Below, piece after piece: positions 44,174 to 55,390 of a stretch of DNA of 64,000 nucleotides. The notes under the pieces were generated by a model. It was given only the letters and a program-made list of their open reading frames with translations, did not search any database and was not told where the DNA came from. Source of the stretch: Ascarosepion bandense (Eukaryota > Mollusca > Cephalopoda > Sepiida > Sepiidae); assembly GCA_037127315.1 (NCBI GenBank), contig JBBBDQ010000332.1:905001-969000 (forward strand), written 5' to 3'. Every line of letters begins with the position of its first letter. Position 1 is the stretch's first letter. Position numbers and translations under genes: made by a program.

Positions 44174-45102
44174 TGGTTGGTTGGTTGGTTGGTTGGTTGG
44201 TTGGTTGGTTGGTTCATTTAACCAGCATATCAACCTTCATTAGGTTATTTAATGCTGAAAATCATCTTGATTTGTTTTATTTAGATTATTTGTTTTATTG
44301 TTTTTGTTTGCTTATATTTGGGGGGGGATTGTAAAGAGTGCTGGACTGCACTGTAATTCTCTATGTCAGTGAATGTTGGTCGATCTCATCAAGGATGAAG
44401 GAGAGGCTTGAAATAGGGGAAATTTGGTTTTACAGAAGGATGATGAGGATATCATGGACAGAGCACGTGAGCAACAATGAGGTGTTGGTAAAGTTGGTAA
44501 AGATGCAAACGAGAAGAAAACTGATAATGAATATCAGGAAGAGACAAATAAGGTTCCTGGGACATCTAATGAGGATCGAGGGCCTGGAGAATCTAATACT
44601 CACAGTACGGATAGAGGGATAGAGACAGAGGAAAGCAGCGTGAGACATAATTGATAGGTTGGTTGGTTGGTTGGCTGGTTGGTTGGTTGGTTGGTTGGTT
44701 GGTTGGTTGGTTCATTTAACCAGCATATCAACCTTCATTAGGTCATTTAACGCTGAAAATCGTTTTGATTTGTTTTATTTAGTTTATTTGTTTTACTGTT
44801 TTTGTTTGCTTTTTGTTTTGTTTTTTTCAAAAAAGGTTTTGTTGGCAAGATTATTCATTAAAAAACATTTGTTGGTAATATTTTTCATTCAAAAAAGTTT
44901 TGTTGGTAAATACTTTCACAGCATTTTGACCCTAGTTTGGGGGTTAACTATTTACCCATAGCTGGGATCCTAAAAGGTGCTACCACTCTGGGTCAGGGTG
45001 GACCTGGAATCAACAGCAATTAAAAGGTGGTTCCATGCTCCTCACATCCTCCCAAATGGAGGTCTTGCTGCCGGACGCAGTTTAAGGTCATACCCAGGAC
45101 CT
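44174..45102 (-). mobile_element. Retroposon with (AACC)n tail and 13-bp target duplication
   Basis: The word ctagactttatga flanks it at 44161-44173 and 45103-45115. On the minus strand it begins aggtcctgggtatgacctta and ends in (AACC)n. Its 3' block (AACC repeat plus aacctaatgaaggttgatat-type sequence) occurs twice, at 44174-44320 and 44657-44812. The RTE-like fragment at 44330-44655 lies between, so a second event occurred inside it. Confidence 0.8.
44330..44655 (+). pseudogene. RTE-like LINE, C-terminal fragment
   Basis: A single open frame (94 codons from 44338) reads SECWSISSRMKERLEIGEIW, FYRRMMRISWTEHVSNNEVL and RKRQIRFLGHLMRIEGLENL. It is the best-preserved copy of this C-terminal domain in the window. 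It lacks the RT itself. Confidence 0.8.
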
Positions 45103-45659
45103 CTAGACTTTATGAAATTAACCATAGTACTAGATTGGCAGAAAGGTCTCATCATTTTAGAATTAAAGTGGACAGATGAAACCGTACGTTCTATGTTAAG
45201 TGCTTCTAGTCTCGCATTTATGGAATTTTCTAGAAATGTGGAAACTAAATGAAATATGAATTGTTATTCTCTTTCAATGTTATTAACCATTAATGGTGTT
45301 TTATTTTTATCATATTCTCTCACAGTCAATAACCCCTTGCGACTAAGTGGTTTTTTTTGGTTTGCTTAAGATTAAATTATTTTAAAGAAATGCTTTGATG
45401 TGGTGGAATGATTTGAATGCTCTTATGACCTGGAGAGCTATGCTGGTGGAAGTTTATCTGTCAGGTCCGAGAAATGACAATAGTTAGGGACCAGAGAAAA
45501 CCATAGTCGTCCAATGACGAAAACAACTCTGAGAAGGCATAACTCTCCAATTCGAGAAATAAGCTAACATGAACAGATCGATATATTGACTTGATATGCA
45601 GTGATCGATGGCAGAAGCAGCCAGTACTAGTTAACTTAATACGGAAGAAATATCTTCTT

Positions 45660-46325
45660 CTTCTATGTGCGCTGTCTTTTCAGGACGGAGGCGATCATGG
45701 CTTTCCAGGTCTCTCTATTCCCGGTTGCTCTTAGTATGCCTTCTTCTGTTACACCACACAACTCTCGTTCTGTCATCCACCTGATCAGGCCCTTCAAATA
45801 TGTTATCCGCTGCTTTTCCCCGTTTCTTTTTCCCTATATCTGGCTTGTTAGTATCAGTTTCTCCCCAAGCCCTCCTTCCTCATTGTATGTCCCAGGAACT
45901 TTAGCTGTCTTTTCCTAATGTTCAGTATTAATTTCCTTTTAGTTTCCATCCTTACCAAAACCTCATCATTGCTCATATGCTCGATCCATGATATCCGCAG
46001 CATCATTCTGTAGAACCACATTTCTATTGCTTCAAGTTTTCCTTCATCTTCGATGATATTGTCCCGCATTCACTGCTATATTGAAGAAATGACATCACAT
46101 AGCGATCCAGTACTCTGTTCTTTGTTTCTAGCAAAAATTTCTTGTCTCTGAATACTGTATTCAGCTTCTGGAAAGCGTCCTTCGCCATGCCAATTCGCCT
46201 TTGGATGTTAGTGTTGCACTTTCCGTCTTCTGTTATAACATTTCCCAGATATTTACATTTTTGTACCTGCTTGATTTTAGTATCCCCCACCTGTATTTGG
46301 CATTTTGGGCTTTTAAGCAACTGAA
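45660..46325 (-). pseudogene. RTE-like LINE, C-terminal domain and 3' UTR
   Basis: The minus strand reads QVGDTKIKQVQKCKYLGNVI, RRIGMAKDAFQKLNTVF and, after a frameshift, EMWFYRMMLRISWIEHMSND and RKRQLKFLGHTMRKEGLG. The 3' UTR (to about 45660) matches 36375-36560. The RT palm is absent (5' truncation at about 46325). Confidence 0.8.
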
Positions 46326-46486
46326 AAACAGTGATACTATGACATGAAAACCAGTTCTTTATGCCAAATCGCTTGTTGTTTGAATAGACTATCTCTTTGA
46401 TAGAGAAGAAAGAAAGAAGTTGGATAATAGTGTGTGCGTTTGTTTGAAACGTATAATCAAAATGAAAAACAAAAAACGTTTTGTTT

Positions 46487-46660
46487 TCGTGGTGAAGTGG
46501 ATATCGGTTCGCGAATGAGAACTCGGCATAGCCGAGTTCGAATTCTAGTCGGGTTCGTTACATTCACTTACGCGCAAATACCCTTAGTGAAAAGTATGAA
46601 TCCACATCTTCTCCCCTAGCTACGTGTTAATTTGTATTAATAAATCATTTTTACTTCTAA
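46487..46660 (+). mobile_element. SINE, left part, interrupted by mariner
   Basis: tRNA-like head (gtggtgaagtggatatcggt), B-box (gagttcgaattctag) and body up to gaatccacatcttctcccct. It continues after the mariner at 47912 with the type-B tail (gattttctggctttaaataa). Compare the uninterrupted 43000-43255. Confidence 0.75.
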
Positions 46661-46662
46661 TA

Positions 46663-47909
46663 CATCACTCGATAATCCCGGGCTTGACTTATAGATGACG
46701 CCACTAATAAAAAAAAATTATATGATTTTTATGAAGTACTAACATTCAAATGGCACGTGAGAAAAGTTGGGCCCAATCAGTTTATTAGTTTACAAAGTAC
46801 TGTTATTTAAGTGAAGCAGCCGTTGCAAATTTTCAAAACAATGAAAAAATCTGAATTTCTTGTGTCGACAAAACATTGCTTTCTGATGTGAAAAATACTG
46901 TTCAAGTAAAGCAATGATTCTGTTCTGTCGGAAACAAAGGTTCAGATGTGGTACACTAACTTCAAACGAGGTCGTACAGACACAAATGATGATTTCGCCT
47001 AAAATCGGCAGTTGTCCCGGAAAACACCAAAAAATCCACAAACTCATTTTGGCCGATCGTAAACTGAAGTTGCGTGAGATAGCAGGGGAGTAGAACATAT
47101 CAGAAGGCGGCGTATTTACCATTTTGCATGAACATTTGTCAGTGGGAAAACTGTGTTCAAAGTGGGTGCCGCTTTTGCTTACAGTCGATCAAAAACAACA
47201 TCGCGTCGATTCAGAGCGTTGTTTGCAACTGTTTCAACGCAACAAGGTTTTTGCGTAAATATATGGCAATAAATGAAATATGGATCAACACTACACTCCG
47301 GAGACAAATCAGCAGTCAGCTGAGTGGACATCAGCAAGTGAAAGCCGTCCAAAGCGACCAAAGACACAAACATCAACAGGCAAGGTTTGGGCCTCCGTAT
47401 TTTGAGATGCTCAAAGTATTTTGTTCATCGATTTCTTTGAGAAAAGAAGAACTATCAATAGTAAATATTATATAGAATTATTGGTGCGTTCGAAGGAAAA
47501 ACATTACCAAAAAACGGTCACAAATAAAGAAGATAAAAACAACCTTTCATCAAGACCATCCACCGTGTCGCAAGTCAATCAAAACGATGGCAAAACTACA
47601 TGAATAGCATTTCGGATTGCTTCCACATCCACTCTGTTCCCCAGATTTGGACCCCATCGACTACTAGCTGTTTGCACACCCAAAAGAATGCACTAGAGAA
47701 AGAGATTTGGATCCAGTGAAGAAGTGATATCGGAAACCGTGGCGTATTTGAGGTCAAAGACAAATCGTTCTGCAAAAAGGGCATCGAATCGTTAGAGAAT
47801 TGTTGGAATCAGTGCATCACCCTAGAAGAAGACTATGTTGATGAATAGAGTCGCATTTTGCCTAAAAGTTGTTGTTTTGTAAATTAGGCCCGGGATATAT
47901 TGAGTGATG
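46663..47909 (+). mobile_element. mariner element, full length, inside a SINE
   Basis: Inverted ends catcactcgataatcccggg and cccgggatatattgagtgat differ at a few positions, and TA flanks both sides (46661-46662, 47910-47911). At about 1247 bp it is close to the normal mariner length. Confidence 0.88.
46930..47870 (+). pseudogene. mariner transposase, inactivated
   Basis: Frame-broken translation shows VQMWYTNFKRGRTDT, then NMDQHYTPETNQQSAEWTSA (the family's first catalytic Asp is near here), SRPKRPKTQTSTGKVWAS, ILFIDFFEKRRTINSKYY and, late, KRFGSSEEVISE. More than ten stops or frameshifts lie between them. The HQDNAP and SPDLAPSDY boxes are no longer legible as such. Confidence 0.85.
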
Positions 47910-47911
47910 TA

Positions 47912-47985
47912 TTAAAAATATTCTTACAATCCGAAAAGATTTTCTGGCTTTAAATAACATGTAAAAGGTTAAACCTTAAAAAAAA
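47912..47985 (+). mobile_element. SINE tail, right part
   Basis: Contains gaaaagattttctggcttta and catgtaaaaggttaaac, the type-B tail. It is the continuation of the SINE broken at 46660. Confidence 0.65.
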
Positions 47986-48109
47986 AAATCAAGTAATGTA
48001 GCATTGAAGCAATGGTATGGCTTGCGTTGTTGTTCTGATATTCCCATAATGTTTTTAGAGATGTCCTGGACAGAATACACCTTCACCTACTCTATGTATG
48101 GATAATATC

Positions 48110-48450
48110 TGAAATGAATGGTATGAATCCATCTACTTCATTCCAGTTATGGTTTGAATAGTAGGATGTACGAGAGATCGAAGAGCTAAGTTCGAATTCC
48201 AGTTGAATTCGTTATATTCACTTACACGCAAATACCCCTGGGAAAGGTAATAATCAGTCACTTCTCCCTTCAGTTATGGGTTAAATAGTAAGACAGATTG
48301 GGTTCTATAACCCTGGTTGGCAGTTAGTGTTCCGCAGAAAGTAATGGCAACCTCTTGCAGGAAAATCTTCTGTCCGGTCAATCATGTCTCGAAAGAGACA
48401 TGACCACCATCGCGTTTATCACGTTTGACATTTAACAGACTGACTGATGT
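48110..48450 (+). mobile_element. SINE (type A), with a partial second copy 5'
   Basis: 48170-48447 has the B box, centre and tail (cacgtttgacatttaacaga) but no clear A box. The preceding 55 bp (ggtatgaatccatctacttc ...) is another SINE body fragment. Confidence 0.75.
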
Positions 48451-48504
48451 TCTTTCCCGTATAAAGAAGTCTTGGTGGTAACATTCTTCTTTTTTCTCCT
48501 TCAT

Positions 48505-48870
48505 AATGTTGCTATTTATCATTCATATTCTTGCTATTTATCATTCATATTGTTGCTATTTGTCATTCATATTCTTGCTATTTATCATTCATATTGTTGC
48601 TATTTATCATTCATATTCTTGCTATTTATCATTCATATTGTTTTCATTTTTAAATTGTTGTTATTTATCATAATTTGAATCACTTCTATGATGTATATTG
48701 TTGCTATTTCTTATTCATATTATTGCTATTTTGTCATTCGTTTTATTGCCAGTTCTCATTCATACTGTTTTCTTGTTTATATTGTTGATATTTGTGATTT
48801 TTTGTTCATATTGTTTTCTCATTCATATTGTTGCGAATTATCATTTATATTGTTGCTATTTATCACAAAA
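48505..48870. repeat. Degenerate 22-bp tandem array
   Basis: The unit attgttgctatttatcattc plus at repeats about 15 times with increasing divergence. Open frames here (YHSYCCYLSFI) follow from the repeat. Confidence 0.85.
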
Positions 48871-49214
48871 GTCGATATGCTTTTGAGTCGAATAAAATAA
48901 ACAGCAGTAAATCCATAAATCCTACGACCTCGATTCTCGTAAAATTTGGGTTGCCGGCGCACAAAAGTGGATGTGTCTCCAGCAACATTGTTCAGGTAGT
49001 TTTGTTTTTACTCAGAGTTGCCGCCCAAGAAGAGAAAAGAGCAAAGAGATGGATTCGAATATCTGCCATACGAAAGGGGAATGCAACAGAATAGATAGAA
49101 ATCTGAGTTCCGAACGCCGATTTTACTTTCCTGGTTGATAATCACTTCCACTACCTGCATATCGATAAAATTACGATATGTTTATTTTCTTAAAACACTT
49201 CCTCGTGAACATCG

Positions 49215-49360
49215 GTATATATATATATATATATACCAATTTTTTTGGGCTTATACACTTAAATAGATAGATATTTTAATTATATTCAGATTATATATAT
49301 ACCGATTTTTTTTTGGTTTATACACTTAAATAGTAGATAGATTTTTTAATTATATTCAGA

Positions 49361-49403
<43 letters not shown>

Positions 49404-49480
49404 CATCTGAATATAATTAAAAAATCTATATGTATATACATATATATATGAATATAATTAAAAAATCTATCTACTATTTA
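49215..49480. repeat. TA-rich palindrome
   Basis: The stretch cacttaaatagtagatagat...attcagatga (49326-49360) is inverted at 49401-49480 around a TA array. A further tandem copy of the left arm lies at 49256-49290. Confidence 0.8.
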
Positions 49481-49519
49481 AGCGTATAAGCAAAAAAAAA
49501 TATTTACAATAGGATAAGT

Positions 49520-49725
49520 ACGAAAATATATATTTACCATAATATGAAGATAAGTAAAAAAATATATATTTACCAAATGAAGATAAGTAAAAAAATATAT
49601 ATATATTTACCATCTGAAGATAAGTAAAAAATATATATTTACCATATGAAGATAAGTAAAAAAAATATATTTACCATATAAAGGTAAGTAAAAAAATGTA
49701 TTTGCTATATGAAGATAATTTAAAC
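49520..49725. repeat. Tandem array of about 36 bp
   Basis: The unit (tatttaccatatgaagataa plus gtaaaaaaat) occurs about six times with size variation. Confidence 0.85.
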
Positions 49726-49815
49726 AAACAACAGAGATTTGCAAGAGGATGAACAAACACAAAGAAATAGCAAATCCGATCAACATTATCGGAGTGAGAA
49801 CGAACAAAGGTTCCA

Positions 49816-49852
<37 letters not shown>

Positions 49853-49853
49853 G
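49816..49853. repeat. (ATT)n microsatellite
   Basis: About 12 ATT units. Confidence 0.95.
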
Positions 49854-49961
49854 TTGTTGCACTGCAAATTAAACTTAAATTGCTTCATTTTTTTTCTTGC
49901 TCAGACAAAAATTGTGCTGCGATGTGTCGCTTTTGCTGTGATATAAAATCTATTAGGATGG

Positions 49962-49962
<1 letters not shown>

Positions 49963-50016
<54 letters not shown>
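49963..50016. repeat. (TA)n microsatellite
   Basis: About 27 TA units. Confidence 0.95.
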
Positions 50017-50020
<4 letters not shown>

Positions 50021-50104
50021 TATATTGTTCATTCAGTAATGAATTTGAATACTCTCAGCTACTGGCGTGTTTTTACATTGCAACTAACACGCTAAAGTTC
50101 GCCT

Positions 50105-50245
50105 TCTTTCACCGAGCGCCCATGGCTCAGAGGTATAACCGTCGACTGAGGATAATTCGGTCGGATTTCAATCCTGGCTAGAAGCAATCGGATGTCTAAT
50201 CGTACTGATGAGCTGCGAAACAGATCCGTCTGCGGAGAACTATAC
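50105..50245 (+). mobile_element. tRNA-derived SINE (type C)
   Basis: A box-like tggctcagaggtataacc and B box-like cggatttcaatcctgg lie about 40 bp apart. A short tail follows: gcaatcggatgtctaatcgt, cagatccgtctgcggag. The spacing is right for a tRNA-type Pol III promoter; it cannot fold into a full tRNA with the sequence seen, so it is a SINE and not a tRNA gene. Confidence 0.65.
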
Positions 50246-50531
50246 ATATGCTTTCAAATATATAGTGGAAATACTATATATAATAATTTTATATATCCCG
50301 AACAATTTTATCAAAATCTAAAACTTTTTTTCTAATTTCTCATATGTAGAGCCAATTCTATTTTTAATTATATATGTAATTCGATAATTTAGGTGTGTAT
50401 ATTGCCATTAAAACTATTTATCTACTGAAAGTTATTGACTCACTGCAAAAGTCACTATAGAAATTACATCAGTTTAAAACATAATATAAATTAACGTATC
50501 TAGATCTTAAAAATGGCATATGCAATTTTTA

Positions 50532-50825
50532 TGTGCGTTGTGGTGCGTTGGATATTGGCTCGGAACGAGAAATCGGGGAACCGATTTCGAATTCCAGTTG
50601 AATTCATTGCATTCGCTTGTACGCAATCACCCTTGGGAAAGGTATTAATCTGTCTATTCCCTCTAGTTATGGGCTAATTAACAGGACAGATTGGGTTCTA
50701 TAGCCTTGGCCGGCAACCAGTCTACCGCAGAAAGCAATGGCAATCTACTGCGGGATAATCTTCTGCCCAGTCAGTCATGTCTCTTTCGAGACATGATCAC
50801 GTATGGCACTTAACTGACTGGCTTA
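50532..50825 (+). mobile_element. tRNA-derived SINE (type A), near full length
   Basis: Head (gttgtggtgcgttggatatt), B-box region (gatttcgaattcc), centre and a tail with a 16-bp deletion (gacatgatcacgtatggcac) are all visible. Confidence 0.85.
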
Positions 50826-50902
50826 CTAGTGACCAGACACATAAACTAAATATCTGATATAGTGACTCCAGCTTTAAACATTATACTTCAATCCATTCTT
50901 TA

Positions 50903-50904
<2 letters not shown>

Positions 50905-50941
<37 letters not shown>

Positions 50942-50962
50942 GGCACACAGACAGACATACCC

Positions 50963-51005
<43 letters not shown>
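50905..51005. repeat. (CA)n ... (TA)n compound microsatellite
   Basis: A CA run, a short CAGA-rich stretch and a long TA run. It directly precedes the dispersed repeat, as at 27005-27075. Confidence 0.95.
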
Positions 51006-51009
<4 letters not shown>

Positions 51010-51200
51010 CGTAAATTTTTAAATATACATATTAGGAGGGTGTATAGTATTATTTAGGTGTTAATTAAATAGTGCTCAATGTATGAACAGATCTATTATA
51101 TATATATATTAATAAATTTACATATTATTCTACATTTATTCTATGATTGGGAGTTTCATGCATTATGCAATCAATCATCAGGTGCATATTTCAAACTTAG
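51004..51200 (+). repeat. Dispersed repeat, second copy
   Basis: Matches 27075-27365: gtgacgtaaatttttaaata, gtgctcaatgtatgaacaga and aggtgcatatttcaaactta in the same order. Both copies begin at the end of a (CA)(TA) array. Confidence 0.65.
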
Positions 51201-51502
51201 AGTTTAACAAATTTGTATTTGAGTTCACTCGATATTCATGCGAATTAAATCTTATGAGTTTGAGTTTATGCTTTTTTAATAACAAGATTAAAAATTTAAA
51301 TATTTTCCAGTTACATGTAGATAAAAATAAATAAATTTAAATTTAAAATATAAATACAGAAATAAAAAATTGCAGGGTAAAGAAATCAAAGAGGCGCCAA
51401 TCATGAGTCTTAAAATTTTAAATATTACATGTACATAAAAAATGTAGAGAAAATGAAAATTTTTAAATTCTAAATAAAAATAAGATAAAATAAAATAAAA
51501 TA

Positions 51503-51551
<49 letters not shown>

Positions 51552-52800
51552 CAGGTAAATCTTTCATGGAGACTGATTTTGAAAAAAGGCACTTGTTCTA
51601 ATATTCGGTGTTCATTCTATTTCTTTGCCTCACAGGCAAATGTTATTGGAATTCCTCGAACATTTTGTTTAATACTTTTTGTATCTAATTATATTTTAAA
51701 TTGACCCTATGAATTCCCGATAAATTCATTACTGTATACCAGATATGAGTAAAAGAAATTTAAGTATGGAAGCATTTTAGTGTTTGAAATCCTGGGAACA
51801 TTTGAATTTTATTTTTTTATAAAAAAATAATCCTATAGACCTTAGTAAACATTCAATTTTTAAATAAACATATTGTTATTCTTGATAGATTTTACAATTG
51901 TTTTTTTTTGAGCGTCTGACTTTATTACACTTTCTGAAATTAATAAACATTTCACACAGTATTTTTATGACAAGACATTCCAGTAAATATAAGCAAAATT
52001 CGAATCAAATTATTTTTATGTACATTATAATTTTTACATGTTTTTTTTTTCTTCGATAATTATTATCAACACCTCAAGAAATTAATTGCTATGTTTGCCG
52101 GCACATAAGACGCACTCCTGTTTTAAAATATTCAAAACGTTACCCTTTCTTTAGGCCTCTGATGCTCTGGGTAGAAAGTCAAGCATCAATGACTCGGCCC
52201 CGACGATTTCCGTTAAGAAGACAACACTCATTTGTACTGATAAACATGTGCGTCTTATACAGCGGCAAACTAGATCACAAAATGATATTCAAAGCACATT
52301 AAAACAATACAAATAAGTAGGAGAATCTGGCTTGCCTGATGATCCGTTTTTTCTTGATTGGTTGGAAGTTGCATCAACTGAACAACAAAAAAAATAGAAG
52401 CCATGATATCTGCGATCTTTCAAGTGTATATAAATGGTTGATGCAAAAAATTCCTAACACTATATAATTCGTAAAAAATAATTTTATCATTTTATAAATA
52501 TATACATTTAATCAGTGCTATATTACTTTAGATTGCATAGTTTGAATGAATTTTTTTGTATTTTGCAGAAAAAGCGAATTTTACTTTTTGGAGGAGTATC
52601 AAGAAAATAAAAAATAAAAAGGAAATAAAGCGTTTAATAAGTTTAAATTTTCTTTTTAATAAGGGATGAAGCACAGACACGATTTGACAACAGAGAACAA
52701 CAAACTTGGACAAAACTTTAAAAAAAACACCAGACAAATAAGGAATACTTCTCTATTCTTGCAGGGTATTTCATCATCGACTTTTAGTTGATCTAAATTG
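51200..52800. other. AT-rich, no gene recognised
   Basis: A TA array lies at 51508-51551. No coding similarity was noticed; the longest frame (52528-52737, minus) is Phe/Lys-rich low complexity. Confidence 0.4.
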
Positions 52801-52804
52801 AGTA

Positions 52805-53235
52805 CTTTTTTAATCATTTCACCTTAAGCAAGGTAATTTTACTGCTACTGTTGCGCAAGAGGATTCCATAGGGGGAAAGTGATGAGAAAGAGGGTTAGAT
52901 TATAGGGGGTGTCAGAAGGAGGATGAGAATACTGGTGTGATTTGGGTGGAGTGGATGCAGAAAAGAGCTTTACAGAAAGGATGCGAGTTAGTGAGATAGG
53001 AGATGATTTTTGACCTTGCATATAAATTCTTGGATATTGTAGCTGTCGGAGAAGCAAGTATACGGAAGGAAATTCCACAGGTGGGAAGCGCGAGAAAAGA
53101 AGCTATTAGAGTAGAAATTGCGATCACATTTTATCGGTTTCACAGTAAAAGGGTGGGGCCTAGTTGCTAACCTTGTGGCTCGAGTAAATTCATACATAGG
53201 GGGTACTAGTGAGCTAAGTTTATTGGAGCAGAAGC
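52805..53235 (-). pseudogene. CR1/L2/Jockey-like LINE, C-terminus and 3' end
   Basis: The minus strand reads ATRLATRPHPFTVKPIKCDR, then NSFFSRASHLWNFLPYTCFS and YNIQEFICKVKNHLL. The conserved 3' end is at 52860-52808. 5' truncation occurs at about 53235. Confidence 0.75.
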
Positions 53236-53581
53236 CGTGGAAGTATTTGTAGAGTATTGTGCAGTCATCAAAAAAACTTTAACAATGATTAGGCAGCCTT
53301 TCTTGAGATGAATGATTTTCCACCCTACAACCTCTTTCCCATTAGACAAAACGTTACTCGCTACTATATCGCTATTTTCGTGGCTAATGTTCAGACGTGC
53401 TATAATTATTAGTTCCACCTGTTCAGACTTTCATAGTTAGGACTCGCCATGTCAGGAACAGAGCATTAACTTCATTCCCTTCATATTCAATTGGTAGAAA
53501 GGAATTTTCATTTAGACAGCTTATTCACTGTTACTTTGTAGAATAAATTCCCGAGCAGATACTTCCCGGACACTACAACCA

Positions 53582-54180
53582 AAATCTTGGAATTATTTCG
53601 AACTTTTGTTCTCATCTTGGTTGATATAGGAGTTATAATAGACACAACGTTTCGACCAAGTACACTCTGGTCATCACCAGATGTCCATAGGTTGACATGT
53701 GGAATATTGCGAAATATCCTGTGAAATCAATTATTGTTCTTTTATGTTTTGAAATTGGTTCTCTCACTACCAAGTTTGGTACTCTCACTACCAAGTCCAA
53801 GGATCGAACTCATAACCACTAGTTGTTGCTATACATGTATAACCAACTACTATATCCACTACGCCACCGAAAGGACTTTAGTGCTGTATTTTTGGAGGCT
53901 TTATATTCAGTGTCAGATGAATTTTGGCAACTGGATTATGTTAGTGGGTTCGTGACACTTGTCATAATTTGTATTTAGACTTGGTAGTGATAAAACCAAA
54001 TTCCAAACATGAAAGAATAAAAATTGATTTCACAGGATAGTTCGCTATAATCAACGGGATATTCCACATCAGCCAATCTATGGATGATGACCAGAGGGTA
54101 CTTGGTCGAAACGTTTTGTCTATTATAACACCTATATCAATCAAGGTGAGAAAAAATTCGAAATAATTCCAAGATTATTG
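53582..54180. mobile_element. Fold-back element with two hammerhead-like motifs and tRNA-like core
   Basis: Arms of about 190 bp (53584-53775 and 53981-54172) are inverted copies at roughly 80-85% identity. Each arm carries, reading inward from the motif, TGATGACCA ... TGGTCGAAACGTT: minus near 53685-53646, plus near 54082-54115. A perfect 5-bp stem GACCA/TGGTC precedes GAAAC, though CTGATGA is shifted relative to the ideal. The loop (53776-53980) holds a minus-strand tRNA-like unit. Confidence 0.75.
53798..53880 (-). other. tRNA-like Pol III promoter within the fold-back
   Basis: On the minus strand an A-box-like tggcgtagtggata and B-box-like gagttcgatcc are about 45 bp apart. No aminoacyl arm can be paired. 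The same arrangement recurs at 54645-54715 (plus) and 55205-55285 (minus). Confidence 0.5.
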
Positions 54181-54419
54181 AAAATTACTCATCTCAGAAA
54201 TAAATACAGTCAGAATCTCTTCAATACAGTTTTAGTGAAACGTTATTTTGAGTGATTCTTGAACCTTGTATTGGTTGAACAGTAGAGTTAACAAGGTAGA
54301 AATAAACTTTAATTATATATTTTCAGCAGCTTTGGAACGCAACAAAAACATGTTTTTTGTTATTTAGAAATCTTTAACGTTATTTGAAAGAAAATTTTTA
54401 AATAAATTTTTATACAATA

Positions 54420-55390
54420 TTCACATAATTCGGGCTATTGTCCTCATCGTTGCTGCCATTTGTACGACATTTCGGCCGTTGTACACTACGACCTTCTAGA
54501 GGAAACCATTAACATAAAAAATACTAGAAAAAACAATTGAAGTAAAAATTGTTATATGAACTCTGGTAAAATAAAAGGTTATAGGAGATTAGATTTATTA
54601 AGTCCCAAAAATCCGGTTGTTCTTGTCCTTAAGGACACATGGCCGAGTGGATATTTCCTGCGATTTGACCCAAAGAGTTGTGAATTCAATACTAGGCTAC
54701 AGCAGTGATGAAAAAATAACTTGCAGGGTTAGAGAGAGATAACTCATGACTTCCAAAAGAGGCAAAACTACACAAGGAATGGAGTTCATATAACCCAGTG
54801 ATTGTAATAAAGTGCTCGGTTCGAAATTCCTAGAACAAGAAGAAATGTCATATAAACTACCTCATCTCATAAATATAGAAAATACCAAATTTCTATACGT
54901 TAATGATAGGCGAAAATCGTCAATTGCTTGCATTCAAAAAGAACAAATAGTAACATTACACTGAGAGGGATACTCAAAGCGTGAAATATCCACTATTTAC
55001 ATTGTTCGAACTATTGTCCTCACATTTATTGCCATTATTACGACGTCTCAGCCATTATACGCACCGGCCTTCTTCAGGTGCTATGAATTTCGAACCGAAC
55101 TCTTATTACGATCACTAGGGTATATCGTTCTCATTTTATGTGCGATGCCATTTATGGTCGCACATTTAGTTATCTCAATTTAACTTAACTCTCTCAATTA
55201 TTTGTTTACCACAGTTGTAGCCTGGTATTGAACTCACAACTCAAGTCACTAGTACTAACCAACGTCTATATCTACTGCGTCATGTCTCCTTCAAGGCGAG
55301 AGCGTACAACGGCCGAAATGTCGTAATAATACCAATAAAGATGAGAACAATAGTCCGAACAATGTAAATAGTGTAAATACTAACTCATCT
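54420..55390. mobile_element. Complex fold-back with three hammerhead-like motifs
   Basis: The head sequence (attgttcgaactattgtcct type) lies at 54425-54500 and 55003-55080, and inverted at 55290-55380 (ending gaacaatagtccgaacaatg). Motifs: minus 55077-55040 (CTGAAGA intact, GAGAC for GAAAC), minus about 54505-54460 (GAAATGTC) and plus 55290-55325 (GAAATGTC). tRNA-like units lie at 54645-54715 (plus) and 55205-55285 (minus), each between two motifs. Confidence 0.65.

Larger units (their letters stand above)
43620..45250 (+). pseudogene. CR1/L2/Jockey-like LINE C-terminus, split by a retroposon
   Basis: The first part reads KEYIESTTTSPARKVSSLCC, LQRRICNVISPDLV and a shifted DELSSLARLYD up to 44173. 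The second part resumes at 45116 with the family's continuation (STRLAERSHHFRIK in frame). The 929 bp between is a separate insertion (44174-45102). Several stops are present. Confidence 0.7.

Noticed and set aside
48472..48900. Membrane-protein-like frames rich in Tyr/Ser/Phe
   Set aside because: They come from a 22-bp tandem repeat and are open in two frames.
50105..50180. A tRNA gene
   Set aside because: A- and B-box-like words are present, but I cannot pair an acceptor stem or anticodon arm; SINE tail sequence follows directly.
54640..54715. A leader-type tRNA gene (catggccgagtgg)
   Set aside because: Only the A-box region looks tRNA-like. The B box is mutated (gaattcaatac) and no cloverleaf forms.
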